Shown: piece by piece, positions 34,146 to 45,301 of the stretch
Layout: each line of letters starts with the position of its first letter
How positions within the stretch are numbered: position 1 is the first letter of the stretch
Translations under genes and position numbers: made by a program
Assembly (NCBI GenBank): GCA_022457155.1
Contig: JAJGOT010000346.1
Span: 358,501 to 422,500 of the forward strand
Source of the DNA: Cladopsammia gracilis
Lineage: Eukaryota > Cnidaria > Anthozoa > Scleractinia > Dendrophylliidae
Direction: 5' to 3'
Length of the DNA stretch: 64,000 nucleotides
The notes under the pieces: generated by a model
Told to the model about the DNA's origin: nothing
The model's database searches: none
What the model saw: only the letters and a program-made list of their open reading frames with translations

Positions 34146-34548
34146 AAAAGCTCATCCAAGAAGACTCCGTTTCGGGCTACATTGTTCGAGTAAAGAGGTA
34201 TGTAGAAAAACGACAAATAACTATCGTTACTGCTGTCCTTTTTAATCATGCATTATTGTTTTTGGTTTTCTGGTCGAGTCTCAGGAATGCTGGAAATGGC
34301 ATTTCAGAGGGTAATTTTCAGGACCCCCTAGAAGCTCGCGCCTACGGCACTCGCCCATGGCATGGAAAGTTATTAAGGTGTAGAACCCCCTTTCAGAAAT
34401 TCGTGGATCATGGGCACCACTTACCCGTTGGTTGTTCTGTGCCACGCGTGGTATTAGCTACAACAAGAAGATAAACAAAGCAAACATAAGTAGTATAGGG
34501 CCAGCATAATTAGCCGCGCTACTGTATAGGTAGGTATAGTTTGGTATA

Positions 34549-34721
34549 GAGCGTATGCACATGACGTCACGGCGGCCATATTGGTGTACCAAAACAATAG
34601 AACGGCGGCCATGTTGGTGTACCAAAACAATCCTGTGGGATTTGAACGCTTTTCTTATGTTAACACTTTCTTTTGTTCCAATAAATTTGCATAGCTGCTT
34701 GCCACGTGAGTGCATACGCTC
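34549..34721. mobile_element. MITE present in only one of two tandem copies
   Basis: Termini GAGCGTATGCACATGACGTC and the imperfect complement of GCCACGTGAGTGCATACGCTC, flanked by TATA (34,545-34,548 and 34,722-34,725). The second unit has an uninterrupted site (TTTGGCATAGGTAAAGG at about 36,875), a natural empty site. TA-type duplication suggests Tc1/mariner affinity. Inside, GGCGGCCAT…TTGGTGTACC is repeated directly. Confidence 0.8.
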
Positions 34722-35049
34722 TATAGGTAAAGGATAGGTATAGGTAAATCATTAATTATGTATTGATCATGACGTCATAAGGGGATGCCTTTTGTGTTAT
34801 TATGAATACTAATAACTGTATAGGTAAATCATTCATATGCAAATAATTACCCTCCGCGTCCTTCTTAAAACAATTGAAACAATAGACATGCCCAGACATG
34901 CTCGCTTTAAATCTACCCTGATTGGGTCTCAAGATTTGTATTGTCTGTTTGAATAAAAAGCGTAAAAATTATCGACAGCATCATTTCTGAGTTTCCCTAG
35001 CTTTCTTTGAAAACTTTGTTCGATTTTCGAAACGTTCATTCCCTTGAAT

Positions 35050-35833
35050 ATGGCTTTTTTCACCGACATCAACGATTTCCAAACTGCTTTGAGCGCTTGT
35101 TTAACTGTCCGCGACTGGGAGATGTTGACGGAAGCCGTTCAAATCCCAGAGAATTTTGTTCCGTTGGCGTTTGCGCGATTGACTGAATTAACTGTGCAAG
35201 AACTCGAAGTAAGTTGAAGTATTTTGCTCGATCTGTTTTTTATTCTGTTTGTCTAAACCGACAGTCTCGTTTAACCAATTTCCCTTTTCTTTTACAGTTT
35301 ACATCCGATCACACCGAAGACCTTTTGCCAATATCTGAGGTTATTCCTGAAACCACGATAATGGTTAGTGAAACGCTTTTAAGTTTGCTAGTTGATTTCT
35401 AAACTTTCTTCTCATAACTATTTTAGAGCGTGAATTTTAACTCTTAGATCATTCAAATATTTCTTCAAATAACCGTTAAAGAATCAATTATTTTCCTTAA
35501 CGTAACTTATTCTCTTATCACAGGCTTGAAGCAACGACCTTTTGCCAACCAACGTGGAAGATGATTCTGACTTTCTCGATTCGGTAGGTTATTTTCCATC
35601 TCAAACTTAGTTATAAAGCTCTGTAGCTCACTGGGAACAGACTTGACCGAATTTACATGAAAAATTAGCACCTCTTTGTTCAATGAGTTAAGAATACAAT
35701 AAGATTTCAGCCAAGCTTAATACCCACAGGATTCATCTAAACTTGAATTAATCTCGAAATATTCTTTGCTTTACAGTTTTCGAATACTGAACTGCAAGAC
35801 ATCGAGAACATGGAACGGCTGCCGTTAGAAAAT
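35050..35833 (+). pseudogene. Unit 1 copy of the 5' exons of the zinc-finger/DNA polymerase gene
   Basis: Exon 1 35,050-35,208 (53 codons, starts MAFFTDINDF, donor GTAAGT), exon 2 35,298-35,363, exon 3 35,524-35,583 (second codon TGA) and exon 4 35,777-35,833. All are phase 0 with proper AG/GT borders and encode short acidic segments (DLLPISEV, DDSDFLDS, LQDIENMERLPLEN). The unit ends at 36,690 within the next exon, so no polymerase follows directly and it is a truncated copy. Exon 1 is intact here, unlike in unit 2. Confidence 0.65.
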
Positions 35834-35950
35834 GTAAGTGAAAATTTCATTTACTCTTCGTTATTTGTGAATTTTCCATTGTTTAGTGACTTCAATACTT
35901 TATGTGTTCTAAACAATAATGCAAATCTGTTTCCTCTTTCTTAAAGAATC

Positions 35951-36485
35951 TGACCCACCCAGTTTGCATTGCGCGACTACGTTGGTTCATCCGCCATTTT
36001 CAGGGCCCCCGAAAATCCATGGTCAAGCCCAAATCATACCGTCCAGAAGGACGTCGGACACCTTATTGAGACTTATATAACGGAGTAACTGGTTTGCTTT
36101 CAGTTGGGGTTAGGGGTATCAGTTTATATAGTTAAATTTAGGACTAAGCAACCCGAGAAGCTAAGTGGTACAGTGCTACGGTAGGCTATGTAAGCCCAAG
36201 CCTAGCTGAGGTCACAGATTCAATCCTGAGTGGGGATTTTAGATTTTCTTTTTTTACACTTAAACATTTATTGAAGATAAAATTCTAAGTGTCGACATTA
36301 CGTTATATAAGTCTCAATAAGGTGTCCGACGTCCTTCTGGACGGTATTATTTAGGCACAACCAAAATCCATACTGTAATGTAGATGAGAAATTCACTTGT
36401 GCAAGAGGTGATATGCTTGCCCAAATATGGAATAGAGCCGTATCATAAAAATAAGAGAAGCGCGCAATGCAAACTGGGTGGGTCA
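35951..36485. mobile_element. Foldback element in an intron, unit 1
   Basis: Termini TGACCCACCCAGTTTGCATT and its complement. Inside lies a second inverted pair (ACCGTCCAGAAGGACGTCGG near 36,039 and its complement near 36,328), so it may be a nested pair of MITEs. Same in unit 2. Confidence 0.7.
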
Positions 36486-38187
36486 GACTCTTTAAAGTAA
36501 ACGTCCATATAATCTAAATTCATTTTGTCGCGTTTTTTGTAGGATAACCCTGACTCGTATTTACCGTCGGAGGTGCAAAATGGTTTATGTGATGAAGTAT
36601 TCCGATTTCATGGAACTGATTTCCTTCACAACCATCATTTGGTGACTCATGTTCTTTTATTATTTTCAGTGGCTGGGAGAGGCGAATCAAATGGCATGGA
36701 AAGTTATTAAGGTGTAGAACCCCCTTTCAGAAATTCGTGGATCATGGGCACCACTTACCCGTTGGTTGTTCTGTGCCACGCGTGGTATTAGCTACAACAA
36801 GAAGATAAACAAAGCAAACATAAGTAGTATAGGGCCAGCATAATTAGCCGCGCTACTGTATAGGTAGGTATAGTTTGGCATAGGTAAAGGATAGGTATAG
36901 GTAAATCATTAATTATGTATTAATCATGACGTCATAAGGGGATGCCTTTTGTGTTATTATGAATACTAATAACTGTATAGGTAAATCATTCATATGCAAA
37001 TAATTACCCTCCGCGTCCTTCTTAAAACAATTGAAACAATAGACATGCCCAGACATGCTCGCTTTAAATCTACCCTGATTGGGTCTCAAGATTTGTATTG
37101 TCTGTTTGAATAAAAAGCGTAAAAATTATCGACAGCATCATTCCTGAGCTTCCCTAGCTTTCTTTGAAAACTTTGTTCGATTTTCGAAACGTTCATTCCC
37201 TTGAATATGGCTTTTTTTCACCGACATCAACGATTTCCAAGCTGCTTTGAGCGCTTGTTTAACTGTCCGCGACTGGGAGATGTTGACGGAAGCCGTTCAA
37301 ATCCCAGAGAATTTTGTTCCGTTGGCGTTTGCGCGATTGACTGAATTAACTGTGCAAGAACTCGAAGTAAGTTGAAGTATTTTGCTCGATCTGTTTTTTA
37401 TTCTGTTTGTCTAAACCGACAGTCTCGTTTAACCAATTTCCCTTTTCTTTTACAGTTTACATCCGATCACACCGAAGACCTTTTGCCAATATCTGAGATT
37501 ATTCCTGAAACCACGATAATGGTTAGTGAAACGCTTTTAAGTTTGCTAGTTGATTTCTAAACTTTCTTCTCGTAACTATTCCCCCTGAGAAAACAAACGT
37601 GCGAGCGAAACGCTTTTAAGTCTACTAGTTGATTTCTAAACTTTCTTCTCATAACTATTTTAGAGCGTGAATTTTAACTCTTAGATCATTCAAATATTTC
37701 TTCAAATAACCGTTAAAGAATCAATTATTTTCCTTAACGTAACTTATTCTCTTATCACAGGCTTGAAGCAACGACCTTTCGCCAACCAACGTGGAAGATG
37801 ATTCTGACTTTCTCGATTCGGTAGGTTATTTTCCATCTCAAACTTAGTTATAAAGCTCTGTAGCTCACTGGGAACAGACTTGACCGAATTTACATGAAAA
37901 ATTAGCACCTCTTTGTTCAATGAGTTAAGAATACAATAAGATTTCAGCCAAGCTTAATACCCACAGGATTCATCTAAACTTGAATTAATCTCGAAATATT
38001 CTTTGCTTTACAGTTTTCGAATACTGAACTGCCAGACATCGAGAACATGGAACGGCTGCCGTTAGAAAATGTAAGTGAAAATTTCATTTACTCTTCGTTA
38101 TTTGTGAATTTTCCATTGTTTAGTGACTTCAATACTTTATGTGTTCTAAACAATAATGCAAATCTGTTTCCTCTTTCTTAAAGAATC

Positions 38188-38721
38188 TGACCCACCCAGT
38201 TTGCATTGCGCGACTACGTTGGTTCATCCGCCATTTTCAGGGCCCCCGAAAATCCATGGTCAAGCCCAAATCATACCGTCCAGAAGGACGTCGGACACCT
38301 TATTGAGACTTATATAACGGAGTAACTGGTTTGCTTTCAGTTGGGGTTAGGGGTATCAGTTTATATAGTTAAATTTAGGACTAAGCAACCCGAGAAGCTA
38401 AGTGGTACAGTGCTACGGTAGGCTATGTAAGCCCAAGCCTAGCTGAGGTCACAGATTCAATCCTGAGTGGGGATTTTAGATTTTCTTTTTTACACTTAAA
38501 CATTTATTGAAGATAAAATTCTAAGTGTCGACATTACGTTATATAAGTCTCAATAAGGTGTCCGACGTCCTTCTGGACGGTATTATTTAGGCACAACCAA
38601 AATCCATACTGTAATGTAGATGAGAAATTCACTTGTGCAAGAGGTGATATGCTTGCCCAAATATGGAATAGAGCCGTATCATAAAAATAAGAGAAGCGCG
38701 CAATGCAAACTGGGTGGGTCA
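38188..38721. mobile_element. Foldback element in an intron, unit 2
   Basis: Second copy of the element at 35,951-36,485, carried along by the segmental duplication; the same terminal and internal inverted repeats are present. Confidence 0.7.
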
Positions 38722-39459
38722 GACTCTTTAAAGTAAACGTCCATATAATCTAAATTCATTTTGTCGCGTTTTTTGTAGGATAACCCTGACTCGTATTTAC
38801 CGTCGGAGGTGCAAAATGGTTTATGTGATGAAGTATTCCGATTTCATGGAACTGATTTCCTTCACAACCATCATTTGGTGACTCATGTTCTTTTATTATT
38901 TTCAGTGGCTGGGAGAGGCGAATCAACCGCCGACTTGGAATCCACAAACCGTAAGTGACTTTATCTTGTACTAGTCTTTTTTTCCTCGCATTTTTTTCGT
39001 AGAGAATCGATTAAGTTATCAGAAGCGATCTGATCTGTTATGGATCTAAGTTTTTTAAAGAAAAAAGAATTTATATCAACGGAGTTGTTTTTACGCATTC
39101 GTGTTTTTCTGAACTAACTGTTTTCATAGTATTGTTCTAAAATGTTTGATCGAATGTTTTTTCTAAGTAAGTGATTTGTTTTTAGTCTTGTTCTAAAAGC
39201 ACGTGTTTTCTATTCGATCAAAAGCTCAATTCCTTCTTTATCGTTGACTGATCAAAAACTCAATTCTCGTTTCATTGTTATTGACCGAGAGAGAACTGGG
39301 ATCATTCGATAAGGCGAACGAAATCAAAACAAACAAATCTTGAACTTTATTGCGAATACTATTTTTCAACTGAACTTAAGATACTGTTTTTCAATTCAAT
39401 GCGCAAGTCTATTCGATCGTAGAGGGTTATATGACTAAGACTAGATAATATTATTTTAG

Positions 39460-41664
39460 GGCAGTGGTGGTCAACAGCTAGCCAAAAAGCCTCGAAAAGA
39501 GCATCAGTGCGAAACTTGTGGCAAAACGTTCACCCGTTTGGATAACTTTAAGTCCCATCAACGCGGCCACACCGGTGAGAAACCGTAGAAGTGCTCAAGA
39601 TGCGACAAGGGTTTTCAATCAAAATCGAATCTGAACAAGCATTTGAAAGCGCACGACAAACGCGTAGCCGTGCGTACCTTCACTTGTAGTACTTGTCACG
39701 AAACCTTTCACAACCTCGCACCCTACAATGGTCATATTCGCACCTCTCATCCACCTCCACAACAACCTTCCAGTACCAGTCGTAAACGTACCGTAACGAA
39801 AACATCAGATGCTCCCGCTGCCAAACGAACCAAGAAGACTGTTGCCCCTACGGCGCCACAAGCCTCAGCTGCTAGTTATAGCTGGCAAGAAGATCTAGTC
39901 CTCATTCCTGCCAACCTTGTTCCTAGAAGTGAAGCAGATATGACACAGATGTACCGACAACACTGGCCCCAGATCCGTACGCGTTTCAGCCGTCAAAACC
40001 GGTTACAAGATTGGTACAATTGCCGCTTGTCCACCATCAGTTCAGCTTCCCTACGCGAACAGCTAAGCCGGATCTTCGCTGACCAGCCCACTGTCTGTAA
40101 AGTGAATCTTTCTTTTGAGTTTATTTTACGAAACACAGAAACCGGCGCCCTCCAGTATCACCACTCCTCCGCCAACAATAACCTGGTGTTGGAACAGCCT
40201 TTCCTGGTCTCCAACCGTGTTGATTTAGACCGCTTGTATAAAGAAATCAGCAACATTGATTTCCTAGAATGGATCAAGCAACAGAGGTCAAACTCCAAAT
40301 GGGTCGTCGATCTCGTTACCAACGTCACCTGGTTTGTCTGGAAACTTCACGATCATCCTATCGGTCGTGGAAAATATCTCCCCGGGTACGTCGTCGACAA
40401 CCGTGGAATAGAACCTCTAGATCGAAGTCATCAAACCGGCAAACCCTACGAAGACAACTTGTGTTTCTTTCGCTGTTTATCACTCCACAACGACTGCCAC
40501 AACAAGAATCTGGAACGAGATACGCAGTACTATTATGAAAAATACCGAGACGCTGGTCTGTGTAAAAAGAAGTTTCATGGTGTGAAGTTAACTGAACTGG
40601 ACGAATTAGAGAAACTGTATGAAGTCAACATTCAAGTGTACACTCTCGCCTCTACCCAGAAACACGGCTCCACCGAAGGTGATGATGAAGACATACCCGA
40701 GATAACAGCCACACTTATCCGCCGCTCGCATCGCCACTATGACAGCACCATCTACTTGAAGTTGTACGAAAATCACTTTTCTTACATCAAACATCTGGCC
40801 CACTACAGTTAATTCTTCTGTTGTTCAAGATGTGGCAAGTACTGGAAGCGAGCACACAATTTAAGAAGACACGAGAAGACCTGTGACGGGAAAGTACAAC
40901 TCAAGTACCCTGGGGGAGCGTACCATGTCCCGAAAACGATCTTTGAGGAACTAGAGGACGAAGGAATTATCGTCCCGGAAGAAGGGCGCTACTTTCCTTA
41001 CCGCGCGACCTTTGATTTCGAGTGTTATTTTTACAAAGAGAAAGCCCAATAATTGAAAAACACCGAGAAGTTAACCTGACAATCATCGCATGTCCCACTC
41101 AGTGTCAGTGTTTGCAGTAATGTGCCAGGTTACCAAGACCCCAAGTGTTTTGTCTCTGAAGGCGACCCTAACCACCTGTTAGAAGATTTCGTGAAGTACT
41201 TAACAGACATCAGTACGAAGAGCGCCTCCTTACTCCGCGAACAGTTTGCTCCTGTGTTTCAGGCTCTCGAGGCAGCAAAGGCCCCAAACCGCAGCGAGAC
41301 AGAGGAAGATCAGTTAGCGCAAATGCTCGTAGACTTACAAGAAAGCTCTGAAACAGAAGAAGAAAGCGAAGGAGAGAGCGAAGATGAGAGCCGGAGTATT
41401 GATTTAATGGCAAGTGATGATGAAGATGGTAAGGACGAAATCGAGCCAGAGAACGAAGAAGATCGCGCGTTTCTTAACGATGAAGTAAATGAAAACGATC
41501 CTTCATTTTATCGAAGATTAAACGTAGAACTGGATAGTGGGAGAAGAGAGGAACAAAGACAGCGGCGCGAAGAGTTGGCGGAACTCGAAGATTTACTGTT
41601 TGGAGAAGAACAAACCAGTGACCACAAAGTGCTTAATAAGCTGGAAAGAAAACTGACAGAGTAA
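39460..41664 (+). pseudogene. Zinc-finger and exonuclease part of the polymerase pseudogene
   Basis: One continuous frame from the splice acceptor at 39,459 to 41,664, broken only by five stop codons and no frameshift. It holds at least three C2H2 fingers before 39,760, a conserved central region (YNCRLSTISSASLREQLSRI; WVVDLVTNVTWFVWKLHDHP; GKPYEDNLCFFRCLSLHN), a further finger-like CCSRCGKYWKRAHNLRRHEK after the second stop, and an acidic segment at 41,330-41,480. The longest stop-free stretch is 389 codons (39,643-40,812). Confidence 0.7.
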
Positions 41665-41746
41665 CTTAGAGAACTTCCTGTCCTCGGCTTCAACTCGGAC
41701 AAATACGATTTAAACGCTGTTAAGGAATTTCTGTTCCCGTACCTCA

Positions 41747-43582
41747 ATGAACACCACCCTATCAAGTTTACAGTCAAGAGAAACAACAACCATGTGTCTC
41801 AAGACCGAGGTTCTCAAGCTCCTTGACATCACCAACTATTTAGCCCCCGGATTCAGCTATGATCAATTCTTAAAGGCCTACGAGTGTGAGCAAACCAAAG
41901 GGTTCTTTCCGTACGAGTGGGTTGATAATCTGGACAAGCTAGAAGAAACTTATCTTCCACCTCAAGAAACCTTCTACTCAAGTTTAAAGAACCAAACATC
42001 ACAGAGGAAGAGAATCAGCACTGCCAACAAGTCTGGGAGGAGAATCGGATGACCAGCTTTAAAGATTTCGTAATATGGCACAATAATCTGGATGTGGTAC
42101 CTTTTCTGGAGGCGGTGGAGAAGATGAGCGCGTTTTGGCAGGGGAGAAAGATCGATATGTTGAAAGATGGCATTTCCGTCCCTGGTCTCACTCTCAAGTA
42201 CCTCTTCTCGTTCCTGTAGGACCAAACCTATTTCAGTCTCTTCGATCAAACCAACAGTGACCTGTATCACTTGATTAAAGACAACAACACGGGCCCTTCC
42301 TCCATCATCTTCCTTCGTTACCAGGAAGCCGGCAAAACAAAAATCAGAGAAGCAGAGAGAGGCCAGGCTGCTAAGCTGGGTGAGAAGATCGTGGGGTATG
42401 ACGCCAATGCGCTGTACCTTTGGGATCTGATGCAAAATATGCCCACCGGCAGCTATACAAGACGCCTAGCAAAAAACGACTTTAAACCTAAAAGGAAGTT
42501 CGAAGAACCCTCGACAAAGTCAAGATCATGAGCGCGGAGCGAATTTTGAACGAGGTGCGAAATGAGCGTTTGTTTGGGTGCGTGGAAGTGGATGTTCGTG
42601 TGCCGGATCATCTGAAAGAAAAAAATAGTGAAATGTGCCCCATCTTTAAAAATATCAACATCAGTCGAGAGGATATTGGGGAGTACATGAAGAGCTACGC
42701 AGAGGAAAACAATATCATGGCACAGCCCCGGCGCAGCCTCACTGGTAGCATGAAAGGCGATAACATCCTGTTGGCCACGCCCCTTCTCAAGTGGTATTTG
42801 GAACATGGTTTGGAGGTGACCAAAGTACATCAAGTTGTCGAGTTTTCCCCTGAGCCGTGCTTCAAACATTTTGGCGATGCAGTGTCGGATGCGAGGAGAG
42901 TCGGTGACGCTGACCCCAGGAAAGCCATTATTGCGGATACGATGAAATTGGTAAGTTTTTGTTTCATTCTTGGGTCATAGGGGGAGGAGAACTCTATGTT
43001 TATATACAATTCAGGCTACGGTAAAACCATCACGAATCAGATGAAACACAGGAACGTGGAGTACTGCTCTGATGCCGAAGCCAGTCAGAAAGTCAATACG
43101 CTCCTGTTCAGGAAGCTGGACAACATCACCGAAGACACTTATGAAGTAGAGTCTTGTAAAAAATCGATTAAGTTATATTTACCGATTCAAGTCGGTTTTT
43201 TGTTTACCAGTATGCCAAACTTCGCATGATAAAGTTTTATTTTGACCGCAGCGATTATCAAATGTGTGAGATGAATACGGACAGTGCCTATATTGCGATT
43301 TCTGGGGATAGTGTTGAGTCTTTGGTAAAACCGGAGTTGACAGCAGAATTTGAACGCGATGTAAACAACTGGTTTCCGCGTACCGATAGGCCCGAACACA
43401 AAGCATATGATAAGCGAACCCCAGGGTTGTTTAAAGTAGAGTGGGAGGGTCAAGGGATTATTGGTTTATGCAGTAAAACGTACTACTCTTATGGGGCGAA
43501 AGATAAGTTTTCTTGTAAAGGAGTTAACAAGAAATGTAACGACATCAACAAGGATAAGTACCTTAATGTTTTCGTGTGGTGA
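41747..43582 (+). pseudogene. Polymerase domain fragments
   Basis: Pieces in shifting frames: 41,747-42,052 (YLAPGFSYDQFLKAYEC), 42,271-42,531 (KIVGYDANALYLWDLMQNM, motif A), 42,528-42,980 (NERLFGCVEVDVRVP; palm), 42,996-43,229 (NSGYGKTITNQMKHRNVEYC, motif B) and 43,226-43,582 (MCEMNTDSAYIAISGD, motif C). The first Asp of the catalytic DTDS is Asn. A ~57-nt insertion separates MKL from NSGYGKT. Confidence 0.7.
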
Positions 43583-43744
43583 ACAACACCATGTATACCT
43601 ACACTCAGGTCAGGGATGCGTTTTCTTATTTTTATCCCAAACGTAAAGTTCTCGAGGATGGAGTCAGCACCACTCCACTCGACATTTAATGTTTTGTTTG
43701 TAAAAATTGATTTTGTAAATAATTTTCGTTTTCTCAAGCTTGTA

Positions 43745-43880
43745 TATGTTGTAGTTCAAATTTATCCTTGGTTCAAATTTTATTTTCCTTTGTTTTTGGC
43801 TATGGTAATGTATGATAATGAGTTTTAAACAAAGGAAAATAAAATTTGAACCAAGGATAAATTTAAACTACAACATATTT
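43745..43880. repeat. Short foldback
   Basis: Arms of about 53 bp (ATATGTTGTAGTTCAAATTT… and its complement …ATTTAAACTACAACATAT) around a 30-base centre. Confidence 0.75.
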
Positions 43881-43943
43881 AATTTTTAATTTTAATTTTA
43901 TTGGCCATATTACAATAACACATTAACATAAAAAGAATAGAGA

Positions 43944-43986
<43 letters not shown>

Positions 43987-44358
43987 TAATTAGGCCTCCT
44001 CAGCTTCAGTTTTGTAAGATGACATTAACAAAATAAGAACATAACGACGGATACTTTTTGACACATTTATATAAGATTACTAATATTTATTACAAATAAA
44101 CGTCTTAATTGCTTTTTTAAAGGAGGCAGGAGAGGACGAGTTCACGATCTCATTAGATAAGGAGTTGTAAAATTTGGGTCCTTGGTAAAAAACGGAAAAT
44201 TGTTTGATATTAGTCCGACAGAAAGGTAGACGAAAAGCGTGGGAATTCCTCGTATTATATGAATGAATTTGTCTCTGTAAGGTAAATTTACAATAAAATT
44301 TTAAAGGAAGAGTACGGTTTTGATAGGAATACTTGAATAAGCCAAGTTGTAATAGGTG
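43881..44358 (-). mobile_element. CR1-like LINE 3' end, cut by the Polinton-type element
   Basis: A minus-strand frame (44,358 to 44,080) encodes the C-terminal tail typical of CR1-type reverse transcriptases: LLQLGLFKYS, QIHSYNTRNSHAFRLPFCR and QFSVFYQGPKFYNSLSNEI. It then ends in an untranslated region and a TTTTAA-type tail at about 43,881-43,900. The LINE similarity stops at 44,359 where the next element begins with AG. Confidence 0.7.
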
Positions 44359-44635
44359 AGTAGGTGGTAAAAGAGACTTCTGAGACACCCTCAAATTCCC
44401 CTGAATTTCACACAAATATTTCAGACCCAACAAATCTGACAAATTCAACAATTTCTGTCAGTTTCCACACAACTCACAAAATTGTCAAATCTGCTCAAAC
44501 TCATCAGAATTGCGTGGTATCTGTTGAATTGAACTGATGAAAAATAATGTATTATGTGTGACAATCTGCAGGAAATATTTGTGTGAAATTCAGGGGAATT
44601 TGAGGGTGTCTCAGAAGTCTCTTTTACCACCTACT
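44359..44635. repeat. Terminal palindrome with perfect 64-bp arms
   Basis: Bases 44,359-44,422 and 44,572-44,635 are exact inverted copies (AGTAGGTGGTAAAAG… / …CTTTTACCACCTACT) with a 149-base spacer. The left arm starts at the LINE/element junction. Either the element ends in a cruciform-forming repeat, or a second terminal repeat is abutted in opposite orientation. The 6 bases outside the two arms (TAGGTG and GACGCT) do not match, so it is not a tiny independent transposon. Confidence 0.85.
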
Positions 44636-44659
44636 GACGCTAAATTCAGCACAAGACAA

Positions 44660-44687
44660 AATCTTGAAATTGGCCAATTTCAAGATT
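44660..44687. promoter_or_regulatory. Perfect 28-bp palindrome upstream of the first gene
   Basis: AATCTTGAAATTGG followed by its exact complement CCAATTTCAAGATT, 67 bp upstream of the ATG at 44,755. Could be an operator, dimer-binding site or part of a replication origin; function is inferred only from position and symmetry. Confidence 0.5.
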
Positions 44688-44754
44688 TCTCCGTTGAATT
44701 TCCGCAGAGGAAAATTCTTTTCAAATCTCAAAAAAAATCTCTTCCGGCAAGAAA

Positions 44755-45300
44755 ATGTCTGATTCCGAAGAAGAAGAAATCGATTTCACTCCTGAAAGTA
44801 TTCGAGAAATCCGCACAACATGGCAATCTCACAAAAATCCCAGGCTGGAACATTTCAAAAATATCATCCGCAAAAATCAGGGGAAAAATCAAATTCCACT
44901 CAAAGATCTCGAATTTTATCAAGAACAAATTCTCTCCCAAATTCCCCGTGACGAAATCACAAGAAAAAAAGTCAGGGATTTCGTCAAAGTTTCCAAGTGG
45001 AAAAAAGTCCATGGCAACGATCATGCAATTTTTAATCACATAACAGGTCACGACGGAAATGATTATGAGCACCTGGAAAAATTCCTCATCGACGACTTTA
45101 AATATTTTTCACTTGCATATAATGACCTTCATCCCAGCAGAAACAAGTTTCTCAATTGCCACCAAGTTCTTTTCGCCCTGTTGAAGAAGAATGGTTTCAA
45201 TCCAAATGAAGATGATTTCAAACTGCTTAAACTTCCATCCAGACGGGCGGAACAAGAAAAAATAATCCAAACCATTTTCAAAAAATGTCATTGGAAATAA
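44755..45300 (+). CDS. Candidate VLTF3-like late transcription factor
   Basis: 181 codons from ATG 44,755 (context CAAGAAAATG). The acidic start MSDSEEEEID is followed by LEHFKNIIRKNQGKNQIP and, after ITRKKVRDFVK, a C-terminal part with SRNKFLNCHQVLFALLKKNG, LLKLPSRRAEQEKIIQTIF and a final CHW. This order resembles the C-terminal region of the poxvirus-type VLTF3 family found in several Polinton-like and giant viruses. The usual zinc ribbon is not seen and the protein is shorter than family members, so the assignment is tentative. Its stop (TAA, 45,298) is one base before the next ATG. Confidence 0.45.
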   Translation: MSDSEEEEIDFTPESIREIRTTWQSHKNPRLEHFKNIIRKNQGKNQIPLKDLEFYQEQILSQIPRDEITRKKVRDFVKVSKWKKVHGNDHAIFNHITGHDGNDYEHLEKFLIDDFKYFSLAYNDLHPSRNKFLNCHQVLFALLKKNGFNPNEDDFKLLKLPSRRAEQEKIIQTIFKKCHWK

Positions 45301-45301
45301 A

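Larger units (their letters stand above)
34357..38926 (+). repeat. Tandem segmental duplication (two units)
   Basis: Unit 1 (34,357-36,690) and unit 2 (36,691-38,926) are head-to-tail copies that differ by scattered substitutions, one 177-bp MITE present only in unit 1, and a ~60-bp internal duplication in unit 2 near 37,580. The breakpoint is sharp: GGCGAATCAA is followed by ATGGCATGG in unit 1 (unit 2 start) and by the continuing exon in unit 2. Each unit carries the same 5' exons of the polymerase-type gene. Confidence 0.9.
37207..43582 (+). pseudogene. Intron-containing C2H2 zinc-finger / family-B DNA polymerase, degenerate
   Basis: Exons 37,207-37,366, 37,456-37,521, 37,761-37,820, 38,014-38,070, 38,779-38,808 and 38,906-38,950 lead to a long 3' exon from 39,460. 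That exon encodes C2H2 fingers (CETCGKTFTRLDNFKSHQRG; CSTCHETFHNL), then a protein-primed-type (DNA_pol_B_2) polymerase: HVPLSVSVCSNVPGY-type exonuclease region, LKLLDITNYL, GYDANALYLWDLM (motif A), NSGYGKT (motif B) and NTDSAYIAISG (motif C). In-frame stops occur at 39,586, 40,810, 41,050, 41,077 and 41,662, with frameshifts after about 41,780; exon 1 has an extra T. Related polymerases replicate Polinton-type DNA. This copy cannot make a polymerase. Confidence 0.75.

Noticed and set aside
39643..40812. The 389-codon zinc-finger ORF as an intact host gene
   Set aside because: It is the middle of a polymerase pseudogene: the same frame continues across stop codons on both sides with family-consistent sequence, and stops split the zinc-finger region.
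39460..41664. Stop-codon reassignment or programmed readthrough across five in-frame stops
   Set aside because: All three stop types occur, later parts carry frameshifts, and the catalytic Asp is lost, so ordinary decay explains it.
44359..44635. Independent 277-bp MITE
   Set aside because: The bases outside the two arms do not form a target duplication, and the left arm coincides with the junction of the large element.
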